From: Limnoglobus sp043780595
GTDB taxonomy: Bacteria > Planctomycetota > Planctomycetia > Gemmatales > Gemmataceae
Direction of reading: 5' to 3'
Assembly: GCA_043780595.1 (NCBI GenBank)
Contig: JAYWCL010000248.1
Span: 1-14,813, forward strand
Length of the DNA stretch: 14,813 nucleotides
This document shows, piece by piece, positions 1 to 6,565 of this stretch (positions within the stretch are counted from its first letter, which is position 1; each line of letters starts with the position of its first letter). A model generated the notes under the pieces. It was not told the DNA's origin. It ran no database searches and saw only the letters and a list, made by a program, of their open reading frames with translations. The translations under genes were made by a program, and so were the position numbers.

Positions 1-75
1 CGCGAATTGCTGACCGGCGAGACGCACCCGCACTGGCTGGAACTCCTCGGCTACCGACGCTTCCAGCAAAACTGA
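1..75 (+). CDS. C-terminal end of an unidentified protein (partial)
   Basis: The window opens inside a plus-strand reading frame of 24 codons that ends at TGA (73-75); the last residues read LGYRRFQQN. The composition looks coding and there is no overlap with any other gene. The fragment is too short to assign to a family, and the start and most of the gene lie upstream of the window. It converges on the ABC-exporter adaptor gene that ends at 293. Confidence 0.5.
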   Translation, partial: RELLTGETHPHWLELLGYRRFQQN

Positions 76-292
76 TGCCTCGCCACCGCCCGAAACCCCA
101 CGCTACTCGCGCCCACCGCGAGCCCGTAAACGTACGCACCTGCTACCCAAAACTACTGCGATTTGAACCATGCCAAAGTGTTAGATGTAAGCACCTCGGT
201 GGGTGTACGGTAATCGTGAAAGGAAAATGAGTCAACAGAAATTCGGCTGCCGATTGCAGATATTTTGCAGATTCTTTTGAAATCCAAACCGA
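76..292. other. Convergent intergenic region, no gene seen
   Basis: These 217 bases separate the end of a plus-strand gene from the end of the minus-strand adaptor gene. No RNA gene, long ORF or U-tract terminator is recognisable. A short imperfect palindrome (TCGGCTGCCGA, 243-253) and two TGCAGAT repeats near 255-275 are the only structure, and neither is convincing as a terminator. Confidence 0.4.
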
Positions 293-1429
293 TCATGGAA
301 ACGCGACGCGGACGGGCTGGCCGACGCGGAGTGGCGATTTCCCGGCGGGGGCGGCGTCGGTCACTTCGATCTCGATTTCGAGCGCGACCGATGCCTTGCC
401 AGCGATGAGATCGGCGGCACCGCCGTTACGCTTGTTCAGAAATGCCGAACCGATGCGCTTCACGGTGCCTTCGTAAGTCAGGGCGGTATTGGTATCGTCG
501 GTGATCGTGACCTTCTGGCCGATCTTGTCTTTGATCTTGTACGAGAAATCGGGGACGACCTCGGCACGGACGATTCGCGGTCCGCCGGGGATCAGGTAAA
601 ACAACGGTGAACGCGACTGTTGGCCGACCACGAGGCCCGGCGTTGCGGTCACTTGTTCGATGACCCCGCCGATGTCGGCTTTCCACACGCAACGCTCGAT
701 TGCCAGCTTGATTTTATCGATCTTCGCCTGCATGAGTTCGCACGTGTATTGGGCTTCGTTTGCCGTCTCCGCAACGGGTTGACCTTCGACGAGCTTCAGG
801 TCGAGCGTTTTCGCACTCACGTTGTTTTTCGCGATTTCGACCTTTGTATTCGCTTCAAAAATCATCGGGTCATCGAGGCGGCGCTTCTCGAGTTCGGCTG
901 GCGACTGATCCCCGGATCCCAGTTTGTTCAGTTTGTCGAAATTGCGAATCGCCAAACCGACGCCCTCATCCGCCCGCTTTTGAAGGTACACGGCGTTCGT
1001 CACCGCGAGTTTCGCTTGTTCGACCGTGCGTGCGTGTTGGTCTTTGAGTGCCTTTGCTTGGTTGTACTTCGTGACGGCGACATGGAGCGCGCTGCTGGCT
1101 TCTTTGAGGTCGATTTGCAAAAACTGATCGTCGAACTTCACGAGCACATCGCCCGGTTTAACTTCGGCACCGTTGCGAACGAGGACTTCCTTGATGGTAC
1201 CCGATGGCATGTGCGAAGGCAGAAAGTACGACATCGACGACGGGTCGGAATCGACGGTCCCTTTGACGACGAGGCCATCGACGATTGCGGTGTACTTGGC
1301 TTTCTTCGGATCGACGGGCGCGCCACCGCTATTGGTAGAGTCGGGATTCGCGAGGCGGTTCGCGCCGACGAGGCTGCCCGCAACGAGCGCCACGCCGAGG
1401 AACCAGGGGATGAGTTTGAGCCGATTCAT
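293..1429 (-). CDS. HlyD/MacA-type periplasmic adaptor (membrane fusion) protein of an ABC exporter
   Basis: This 378-residue protein would bridge an inner-membrane ABC exporter to the periplasm or outer membrane. It starts with a single N-terminal hydrophobic segment (about residues 7-24). A half biotinyl-lipoyl motif follows (GTIKEVLVRNGAEVKPGD, about 77-94), then a long charged helical hairpin (about 104-235). The second lipoyl half contains GGVIEQVTATPG, and a beta-barrel-like C-terminus ends the protein. The reading frame is open upstream to 1675, but the ATG at 1429 is preferred: it gives the membrane anchor at the N-terminus, has AAGGG upstream, and leaves 46 bp after the ATPase gene. 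The upstream extension overlaps that gene and looks non-coding. It is probably co-transcribed with the ATPase. The substrate is unknown, and DevB-like is an alternative description. Confidence 0.88.
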   Translation of the reverse strand: MNRLKLIPWFLGVALVAGSLVGANRLANPDSTNSGGAPVDPKKAKYTAIVDGLVVKGTVDSDPSSMSYFLPSHMPSGTIKEVLVRNGAEVKPGDVLVKFDDQFLQIDLKEASSALHVAVTKYNQAKALKDQHARTVEQAKLAVTNAVYLQKRADEGVGLAIRNFDKLNKLGSGDQSPAELEKRRLDDPMIFEANTKVEIAKNNVSAKTLDLKLVEGQPVAETANEAQYTCELMQAKIDKIKLAIERCVWKADIGGVIEQVTATPGLVVGQQSRSPLFYLIPGGPRIVRAEVVPDFSYKIKDKIGQKVTITDDTNTALTYEGTVKRIGSAFLNKRNGGAADLIAGKASVALEIEIEVTDAAPAGKSPLRVGQPVRVAFP

Positions 1430-1475
1430 AGGGATTCTACCCTTGCGAACGTCGTGCGTGCGTTCTGCTGCCACC

Positions 1476-2213
1476 TCAATGGGTGGCGACATCCGCCGCC
1501 TGACGTTCCAGTTTGCCATCTTCCAGGTGATAGCACACATCCACGAACGGAAGCATTCGATGATCGTGAGAAACGATAAAAATCGTCGCGTTGCGGTCGT
1601 GGGCCGCATCGCGTAGCAGTTGTAGCACGCCTTGGCCGTTCTCCCAGTCCAGCGCACTCGTCGGTTCGTCGGCAAATAAGTACGTCGGGTTCTTGACCAA
1701 AGCGCGCCCGATTGCGACCCGTTGCTTCTCGCCGCCCGAAAGCTCTGAGGGTTTTTTATGGCGCTGCGAGGATATCCCCAACCGTTCGAGCATTTCTTCG
1801 GCCTGCCGCCTCGCCTCGCGCGGCCCGACGTTGCAGCCCCATTTTAACACGATCTCTAATTGTTGCGACGCCGTCAGCGCCGGAAAGAGATTGTACCCCT
1901 GAAAGATAAATCCGACATGGGCACGGCGAAACTCCTCGCGTTCCTTCGTGCTAAGCGCCCAGATATCGACCGGTGCCGGACTTTTGCTCACGTGAGTGAG
2001 TACCTGCCCGCTATCGGGCGGTAGTAACCCCGACAGCACCGCCAGGAGCGTCGATTTGCCGCTACCGCTCGGCCCCATGAGCAAGGCGACCTGCCCCGGA
2101 TACATATCGACCGTGACTTCTCGCAAAGCGATCTTTTGCTGCGCGCCATCGCCGAACGTCCGCATTAGACGAACGGCACTCAACGACGGTTGTTCCCGCG
2201 AACCGAAAGTCAT
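1476..2213 (-). CDS. ABC transporter ATP-binding protein (LolD/MacB/DevA type)
   Basis: A 245-residue single ATPase domain. The expected motifs are present: Walker A GPSGSGKST (47-55), Q-loop glutamine in FIFQGYNLFP (about 105), signature LSGGEKQR (158-165), Walker B YLFADEP (178-184) and switch histidine in IVSHDH (about 216). Sequence and length match the family that powers MacB-, LolCE- and DevC-type permeases, working with an adaptor such as the one encoded just downstream. The ATG at 2213 has GAGG seven bases upstream. The gene is divergent from the Rpn-type gene across 156 bp. No permease gene is present on either side, so the pair needs a membrane subunit encoded elsewhere. The substrate cannot be predicted. 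Confidence 0.93.
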   Translation of the reverse strand: MTFGSREQPSLSAVRLMRTFGDGAQQKIALREVTVDMYPGQVALLMGPSGSGKSTLLAVLSGLLPPDSGQVLTHVSKSPAPVDIWALSTKEREEFRRAHVGFIFQGYNLFPALTASQQLEIVLKWGCNVGPREARRQAEEMLERLGISSQRHKKPSELSGGEKQRVAIGRALVKNPTYLFADEPTSALDWENGQGVLQLLRDAAHDRNATIFIVSHDHRMLPFVDVCYHLEDGKLERQAADVATH

Positions 2214-2239
2214 CGGCGAACCTCAACTGCAATGGCGTA

Positions 2240-2267
2240 GGCATACCGTTTGCTAAGAGTATCCCAA
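2240..2267 (-). promoter_or_regulatory. Possible promoter of the ATPase-adaptor operon
   Basis: On the minus strand TTGGGA (2262-2267) is followed after 16 bases by TATGCC (2240-2245). This would start transcription about 20 bases before the ATG at 2213. The match to the sigma70 consensus is only partial, so this is a weak call. Confidence 0.28.
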
Positions 2268-2304
2268 TCGCCATCGGCGAACAAGCCCGCGCCGATCGAG
2301 CCGA

Positions 2305-2333
2305 TTGACAAGCCCATTTCGATCGGTGATAAT
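2305..2333 (+). promoter_or_regulatory. Sigma70-type promoter of the Rpn-like gene
   Basis: TTGACA (2305-2310) and GATAAT (2328-2333) are separated by exactly 17 bases. This is a perfect -35 and a 5/6 -10 hexamer at optimal spacing, predicting a transcript start near 2340 and a leader of about 30 bases before the ATG at 2370. It also argues against translation from the TTG at 2250, which lies upstream of the promoter. Confidence 0.6.
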
Positions 2334-2369
2334 TCGCAGACGATCCTTCCCAACACATCGGGCAAGCTC

Positions 2370-3362
2370 ATGGACCACGACCAACGATTCAAGTCGATGA
2401 TCCGCGAGTTCTTCCCGCAGTTCATGCAACTCTTCTTACCGAAGTGGGCCGTGCAGTTCGATTTCGCCTCGACCGAGTGGCTCGAAAAGGAAGTATTGCC
2501 CGATCCGCCCGAAGGCGAACGACACGTACTCGACCTCGTGGCGAAGCTCCGTACCGCCGAAAATCTAACTACTTACGCAACGGCAACAGCCGACGAATGG
2601 CTCGCGATGGTTCACGTCGAAATCGAGGCCGAGGACCGCACGACTCGACTCAAACCGCGCCTGCCGAGATATTATCATCACCTGCGCGACAAGTACCGGT
2701 TGCCCGTGTTGCCGATCGCGTTGTACCTCAGCGTCGGCATGGAGGGCATCGGCGAAGATACTGTGATCGAGTATTTCGGCACGATGGAAGTGATGCGATT
2801 TCGCTATTTGTACGTTGGGCTAAAGTCGCTCGATGCGTTAGAATACTCTCGAGGCGACAACTGGCTCGGCGTCGCGCTCTCCGCCTTAATGAAAGCCGAA
2901 CGCGATCAGTGGCCGATACTCGGCGCAGACGCATTACTTCGTTTGGCCGACGCGCCAGTCAACGAATATCAGAAGTTTTTACTCAGTGATTGCCTGCAAG
3001 CTTACTTGACGCTCGATGAAGCGGGCCAAGAGCTATTCGAGCGAATTACCAAGGCCGAACCCTATTCGAGGATCGTACCGATGAACAAGACCCCATACGA
3101 CAACGGCATGGATAACGGCCTCGTAATCGGCATCGAACGAGGCATCGAACGAGGCATCGAACAAGGCATCGAACAAGGCATCGAAGTCGGCAAGGAGAAA
3201 GCGATGCGGAGTGCCGTAATCGCCTTGCTGGAAAGCAAGTATCGTACGGTGCCCAAGCAATATCTCGAGCGGATTGGCACACTCGGTTACGACGATCTGC
3301 TAACGCTGGTCGTCATCATCCCGAACTCCACATCGATGGAATCGCTGTTTCCTGCGAGTTGA
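2370..3362 (+). CDS. Rpn/PD-(D/E)XK nuclease-like (transposase-derived) family protein
   Basis: A 330-residue protein of the type annotated as Rpn recombination-promoting nuclease or putative transposase. The start MDHDQRFKSMIREFFPQFM is typical of the family. A PD-(D/E)XK-like core is visible as Asp55 (VLDLVAKL) and Glu84/Glu86 (HVEIEAE), followed by a conserved LPVLPIALYL strand. Known relatives are DNA endonucleases thought to promote recA-independent recombination; activity here is inference, since the third catalytic position is Glu rather than Lys or Gln. Residues 254-273 are a run of four-residue GIE(R/Q) units, a common feature of this family. The ATG at 2370 fits both the family N-terminus and the promoter at 2305-2333, although no strong Shine-Dalgarno is seen. 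It converges with miaA across 14 bp. Confidence 0.75.
   Translation: MDHDQRFKSMIREFFPQFMQLFLPKWAVQFDFASTEWLEKEVLPDPPEGERHVLDLVAKLRTAENLTTYATATADEWLAMVHVEIEAEDRTTRLKPRLPRYYHHLRDKYRLPVLPIALYLSVGMEGIGEDTVIEYFGTMEVMRFRYLYVGLKSLDALEYSRGDNWLGVALSALMKAERDQWPILGADALLRLADAPVNEYQKFLLSDCLQAYLTLDEAGQELFERITKAEPYSRIVPMNKTPYDNGMDNGLVIGIERGIERGIEQGIEQGIEVGKEKAMRSAVIALLESKYRTVPKQYLERIGTLGYDDLLTLVVIIPNSTSMESLFPAS
3129..3188 (+). repeat. In-frame 12-bp tandem repeat coding GIER/GIEQ
   Basis: Five consecutive 12-base units (consensus GGCATCGAACRA; the fifth diverges at its end) encode GIER GIER GIEQ GIEQ GIEV. Because the unit is a multiple of three, copy-number changes would alter protein length without a frameshift. 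The repeat sits between the nuclease-like core and a C-terminal helical tail. Confidence 0.85.
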
Positions 3363-3376
3363 TACGATCGATGGAC

Positions 3377-4306
3377 CTAACCGACTGCAAACGCGGCCAA
3401 CAGATCGGCCCGATCCGCCTGCACCACTTGGCAACCCAGGCTGCGGAACCACGTCAGTTGCCGTTTCGCGAACTGCCGCGTTCGCATCTGGACTTCGGCG
3501 ATGGTGGCTTCGAGGTCCGGCACGTCGCTTTCGAGGTACGCGAAAAGTTCCCGATACCCGAGCGCCTGCCCAGCCTCGCGGCTCAGCGGTTGCGGAAGCG
3601 CACGCAGTCGGCGAGCTTCGTCGAGCCAACCGGCGTCGAACATCGTGCGGACGCGGCGATCGATCCGGGCGTACAGTTCTTCGCGCGGCCATTCGAGAAT
3701 CGCACACGGTATCGCCGCGGTTATCGGCGTCGCATTCCCGAAACTCGGCGAATCCCACGTTTGTTGAAAGGAACTCAGCGGCATGCCCGTCAGATCGTAA
3801 ACTTCGAGCGCCCTCACCACGCGGCGAATATCGTTCGGGTGCAACCGCGCGGCCGATTTCGCATCGATAGCCTTCAATCTCGAGTGCAATTCTGGCTTGC
3901 CGTGCCGTTCCGCGAACGCTTCCCATTTGAGACGAATGGCCGGATCGGCGGGCGGGGCGTCGAACAAGCCGTGCCGAATCGCCTTCAAATAGAGTGGCGT
4001 ACCCCCGACGAACAACGGCCGCTTGCCGCGCGAACGAATCTCCGCACAGACGCTCGCGGCCCGCTCCAGCCACCACGCCACGTTTGCCGATTGATGCGGT
4101 TCGAGTTCATCGAGGAGATGATGCGGAACCTCAGCGCGTTCCTGCGCCGTCGGCTTCGCGGTGCCGATGTCCATGCCGCGATAAACCGTCATCGAATCCA
4201 TCGCGACGATTTCCGCACCGATCTGCTTCGCCAGTACGATGGCCAACGCCGACTTCCCACTACCGGTTGGGCCGGTCAGAATAAACGAATCGGCGAAGGC
4301 AGACAT
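3377..4306 (-). CDS. miaA: tRNA dimethylallyltransferase (MiaA)
   Basis: A complete 309-residue MiaA, which transfers a dimethylallyl group to N6 of A37 in tRNAs that read codons starting with U. Visible hallmarks are the P-loop GPTGSGKS (12-19), DSMTVYRGMDIGTAKP (36-51, matching the family DSxQVYRGMDIGTAKP with Met for Arg), PHHLLD, GGTPLYLKA, and the C-terminal GYRELFAYL and RQFAKRQLTWFR motifs. Length is normal for bacteria. The ATG at 4306 has AAGG seven bases upstream. The gene lies 52 bp downstream of the Uma2-type gene on the same strand and may share its transcript. No miaB or hfq lies nearby. Confidence 0.97.
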   Translation of the reverse strand: MSAFADSFILTGPTGSGKSALAIVLAKQIGAEIVAMDSMTVYRGMDIGTAKPTAQERAEVPHHLLDELEPHQSANVAWWLERAASVCAEIRSRGKRPLFVGGTPLYLKAIRHGLFDAPPADPAIRLKWEAFAERHGKPELHSRLKAIDAKSAARLHPNDIRRVVRALEVYDLTGMPLSSFQQTWDSPSFGNATPITAAIPCAILEWPREELYARIDRRVRTMFDAGWLDEARRLRALPQPLSREAGQALGYRELFAYLESDVPDLEATIAEVQMRTRQFAKRQLTWFRSLGCQVVQADRADLLAAFAVG

Positions 4307-4358
4307 GGGGACACCTTATCAAGCACGTTTTCCAAGTACTGGTTGTCCAACTCGAACG

Positions 4359-5141
4359 TCACGTCTGTTTACGCAGTCGCTCGATTTCTGCTTTGAATTG
4401 TGCCAACTCGATTTCCATCGCATCGGCGCGTTGCTCGGCCTGCGTCCGACGATGCTGTTCAGCATCGGCGCGCCGATTGGCGGTTGCGAGTTCGACCTCC
4501 GTCGCTTTCAGTTGGTCCATGAGTTCGGCGGGTAGCGGTTGGAGTTTCCCGCGAAACCAGAAGCGAACCCAGTCGTCCAGAATCGCGAACTCGAGTTCCA
4601 ACTCCGGAACTTCGAGCCGTCCCGCAGCGTTCGGGTTCACGCAGACGTAGCGTTCGCCTTTGCCCTTCTTGCCCACTTCCAGATGGAACAACTTCAGAAG
4701 TTGGCTGCCCGGCTCGAACGTCGTGTAGTACGGCACGCGGAGATCGCGTTCGTACCGGTGCATGTTGTCGACGTAGTCTTTGCGTGCGTTCGACCGCGAC
4801 ACGTATTCGAGGACGAAGAACGGACGCGCGACTTGCAGCGAAATGTCGTAACTACCCTGAGCCTCGACCTCGCCATCGTGAATCAACACCATGTTGTCCG
4901 GGACCACCCGCATAATCGCGGTCACGGGGCCGTATTGCACGAGCAGTTCGCTGAAAATATGCACGTCCGGTCGCACGGCGCAAATCAAATCGAAACTCTC
5001 GAGCGTGATCTTGCGTTGCGTGCTCTGGCCCGTCGATTCCATGAAGTGCTCCAACGGAAGCGACGCACAATACGCACTCGCCGCCTGCGCGTAAAGTTGC
5101 TCGTCCGTCATCGGAATCGTACTCGGTGACTCGACCGCCAT
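4359..5141 (-). CDS. Uma2-family (DUF820) restriction-endonuclease-like protein with C-terminal coiled coil
   Basis: A 260-residue protein. The central part matches the Uma2/DUF820 PD-(D/E)XK fold: PDNMVLIHD (81-89), the strand FFVLEYVSRS with Glu112, and KDYVDNMHRYERDLRVPYY (121-139). The usual lysine of the D-x3-K segment appears to be Asn126, so catalysis is uncertain. Residues 186-200 (ILDDWVRFWFRGKL) are a typical end of the planctomycete/cyanobacterial version. Residues about 205-258 are an Ala/Glu/Arg-rich coiled coil. The ATG at 5141 is chosen because GGAG lies eight bases upstream; a GTG at 5150 has no spacing from that site. The biological role of this family is not established, and copies are numerous in planctomycetes. 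Confidence 0.82.
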   Translation of the reverse strand: MAVESPSTIPMTDEQLYAQAASAYCASLPLEHFMESTGQSTQRKITLESFDLICAVRPDVHIFSELLVQYGPVTAIMRVVPDNMVLIHDGEVEAQGSYDISLQVARPFFVLEYVSRSNARKDYVDNMHRYERDLRVPYYTTFEPGSQLLKLFHLEVGKKGKGERYVCVNPNAAGRLEVPELELEFAILDDWVRFWFRGKLQPLPAELMDQLKATEVELATANRRADAEQHRRTQAEQRADAMEIELAQFKAEIERLRKQT

Positions 5142-5149
5142 GTTCGGCA

Positions 5150-5153
5150 CTCC
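5150..5153 (-). promoter_or_regulatory. Ribosome-binding site that decides the Uma2 start
   Basis: GGAG on the minus strand lies eight bases before the ATG at 5141. It directly abuts the alternative GTG at 5150, so it supports the ATG. Confidence 0.55.
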
Positions 5154-5215
5154 GCGTGGGAATTGAATTTATACCAACGGCGATTGATGGCGGGAAGAAC
5201 AAAGGCGGACTCCCT

Positions 5216-5244
5216 ATTATAGCCCCACATCGACTGTACCTGAA
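5216..5244 (-). promoter_or_regulatory. Likely promoter of the Uma2-miaA unit
   Basis: On the minus strand a perfect TATAAT (5216-5221) follows TTCAGG (5239-5244) after 17 bases. The leader to the ATG at 5141 would be about 68 bases. A second -10-like TATAAA (5168-5173) lies closer to the gene with a poorer -35 and could be an alternative. Confidence 0.42.
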
Positions 5245-5257
5245 ACCGAGACTTTCC

Positions 5258-6565
5258 GTGAAGCTGCCTACCGTGCAACTCGTTCGCCAAACTGCCCCGC
5301 AACTGACGGTCGCCGACGTGGCGGCCGAGACGCGGCGGGCGTGGCTCGAATCGTCGCTCGCGAAACGCCTGAAGCCGGGAATGCGGATCGCAGTCGGTTG
5401 CGGCAGTCGCGGCATCAAGAACTATCTGACGATTGCCAAAGCCACCATCGATGCCTTGAAAGAGCTTGGCGTGAAGCCGTTCGTCGTGGCGGCGATGGGT
5501 TCGCACGGCGGTGCGACGCCCGAAGGCCAACGGGGTTTGCTCGCGAGTTACCAGATCGACGAAGCGCATCTCGGCGTCGAAATCCGCACCGATATGGACG
5601 CGGTCACCGTCGGCACGAACTCGTGGGACGAGCCGGTGTGGTGGGATAAAAACGCCCTCGAAGCCGACGGCGTGGTTGCGGTTTCGCGCGTGAAACCGCA
5701 CACCGACTTTCGCGGAACGATCGAGAGCGGCGTCGTCAAAATGGCGGTGATCGGCCTCGGGAAGCGGCTCGGGGCGGACCAGCATCACCGCTGGGGGTAT
5801 CGCGGCCTGCGCGACATGATGATCGAATCGGTGAAGGTCATCATCGACAAAACGCCGTTCCTCGGTGGCCTGGCAATTCTCGAAAATGCCAACGAAGAAA
5901 CGGCAAAGCTCGAAGTCGTCGATCGCGACGATCTCCTGAATCGCGAGCCGATTTTGCTCGAAGACGCCCGCAAGTTAATGGGGCGGTTGCCGTTCGCGGC
6001 GCTCGATGTGCTCATCGTCGGCGAGTGCGGCAAGAACTATTCCGGCGCGGGAATGGACCCGAACGTCGTCGGGCGGTTGCTCATCGAAGCCTCGCCGGAG
6101 ATGGAACTCGAAGCCGCCAAGCCGCGGATCGTTCGCATCGGCTGCGTCGACATTTCCCCCGAGAGCCACGGCAACGGCACGGGCATCGGCATCAGCGATT
6201 TGACCACGAATCGCGCACTCGATTCGATCTGGAAAGTGCCGTTCAACATGAACAACCTGACGGCGCGATTCCTCTGGCGATCCAAGTTGCCGATCGCGTT
6301 CAACACGGATCGCGAGTGCATCGAAATGTGCGTCGAGACGTGCTGGCAGCCGATCCCGGAGAAACTGAAATTTGCGATGATCCCGAACACGCTAGAAGTC
6401 GCAGAACTCTGGGTGTCGCCCGCACTCGCCGCCGAAGCCCGCACGATCGGCGGCCTCGAAGTGGTCGGCGATGCCCGCGAAATTCCGTTCGATGTCTACG
6501 GCAAATGGCAACAGGAAACGATGTTCCCGCACAGCGTGCGTGCCCGCCGCACCGGCGGACATTAA
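5258..6565 (+). CDS. LarA-like (DUF2088) nickel-pincer-dependent hydroxyacid racemase/epimerase homologue
   Basis: A 435-residue protein of the lactate racemase superfamily, whose members use a nickel-pincer nucleotide bound to lysine to invert 2-hydroxyacids. Landmarks in order: IAVGCGSRGIKN (44-55), AAMGSHGGATPEGQ (78-91, His83), VSRVKPHTDFRGTIESG (142-158, His148), VVKMAVIGLGKR (159-170, Lys161) and QHH (175-177). The Lys161-to-His177 distance of 16 matches Lys184-His200 of LarA, so the nickel site looks intact. The frame is open back to 5126, but those 44 residues overlap the Uma2 start and do not resemble the family, so the GTG at 5258 is preferred despite a weak ribosome-binding site. 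The substrate is unknown. The cofactor genes larB, larC and larE are not in the window. Its stop overlaps the stop of the convergent cytochrome by four bases. Confidence 0.82.
   Translation: MKLPTVQLVRQTAPQLTVADVAAETRRAWLESSLAKRLKPGMRIAVGCGSRGIKNYLTIAKATIDALKELGVKPFVVAAMGSHGGATPEGQRGLLASYQIDEAHLGVEIRTDMDAVTVGTNSWDEPVWWDKNALEADGVVAVSRVKPHTDFRGTIESGVVKMAVIGLGKRLGADQHHRWGYRGLRDMMIESVKVIIDKTPFLGGLAILENANEETAKLEVVDRDDLLNREPILLEDARKLMGRLPFAALDVLIVGECGKNYSGAGMDPNVVGRLLIEASPEMELEAAKPRIVRIGCVDISPESHGNGTGIGISDLTTNRALDSIWKVPFNMNNLTARFLWRSKLPIAFNTDRECIEMCVETCWQPIPEKLKFAMIPNTLEVAELWVSPALAAEARTIGGLEVVGDAREIPFDVYGKWQQETMFPHSVRARRTGGH

Noticed and set aside
164..177. TGAACCATGCCAAA, also present inverted at 14673-14686
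   Set aside because: A 14-base match between both ends of the window is about what chance gives for two strands of 14.8 kb, and the surrounding bases do not align.
620..1579. Plus-strand ORF of 319 codons opposite the adaptor gene
   Set aside because: It is antisense to a recognisable HlyD-type protein, has His/Arg/Phe-rich composition typical of shadow frames in high-GC DNA, and matches no family.
2250..2369. N-terminal extension of the Rpn-like gene from TTG at 2250
   Set aside because: It lies upstream of and across the predicted promoter, and the added 40 residues do not resemble the family N-terminus.
3359..4396. Plus-strand ORF of 345 codons across miaA
   Set aside because: It is the antisense shadow of a clearly conserved miaA, with Arg-rich low-quality sequence.
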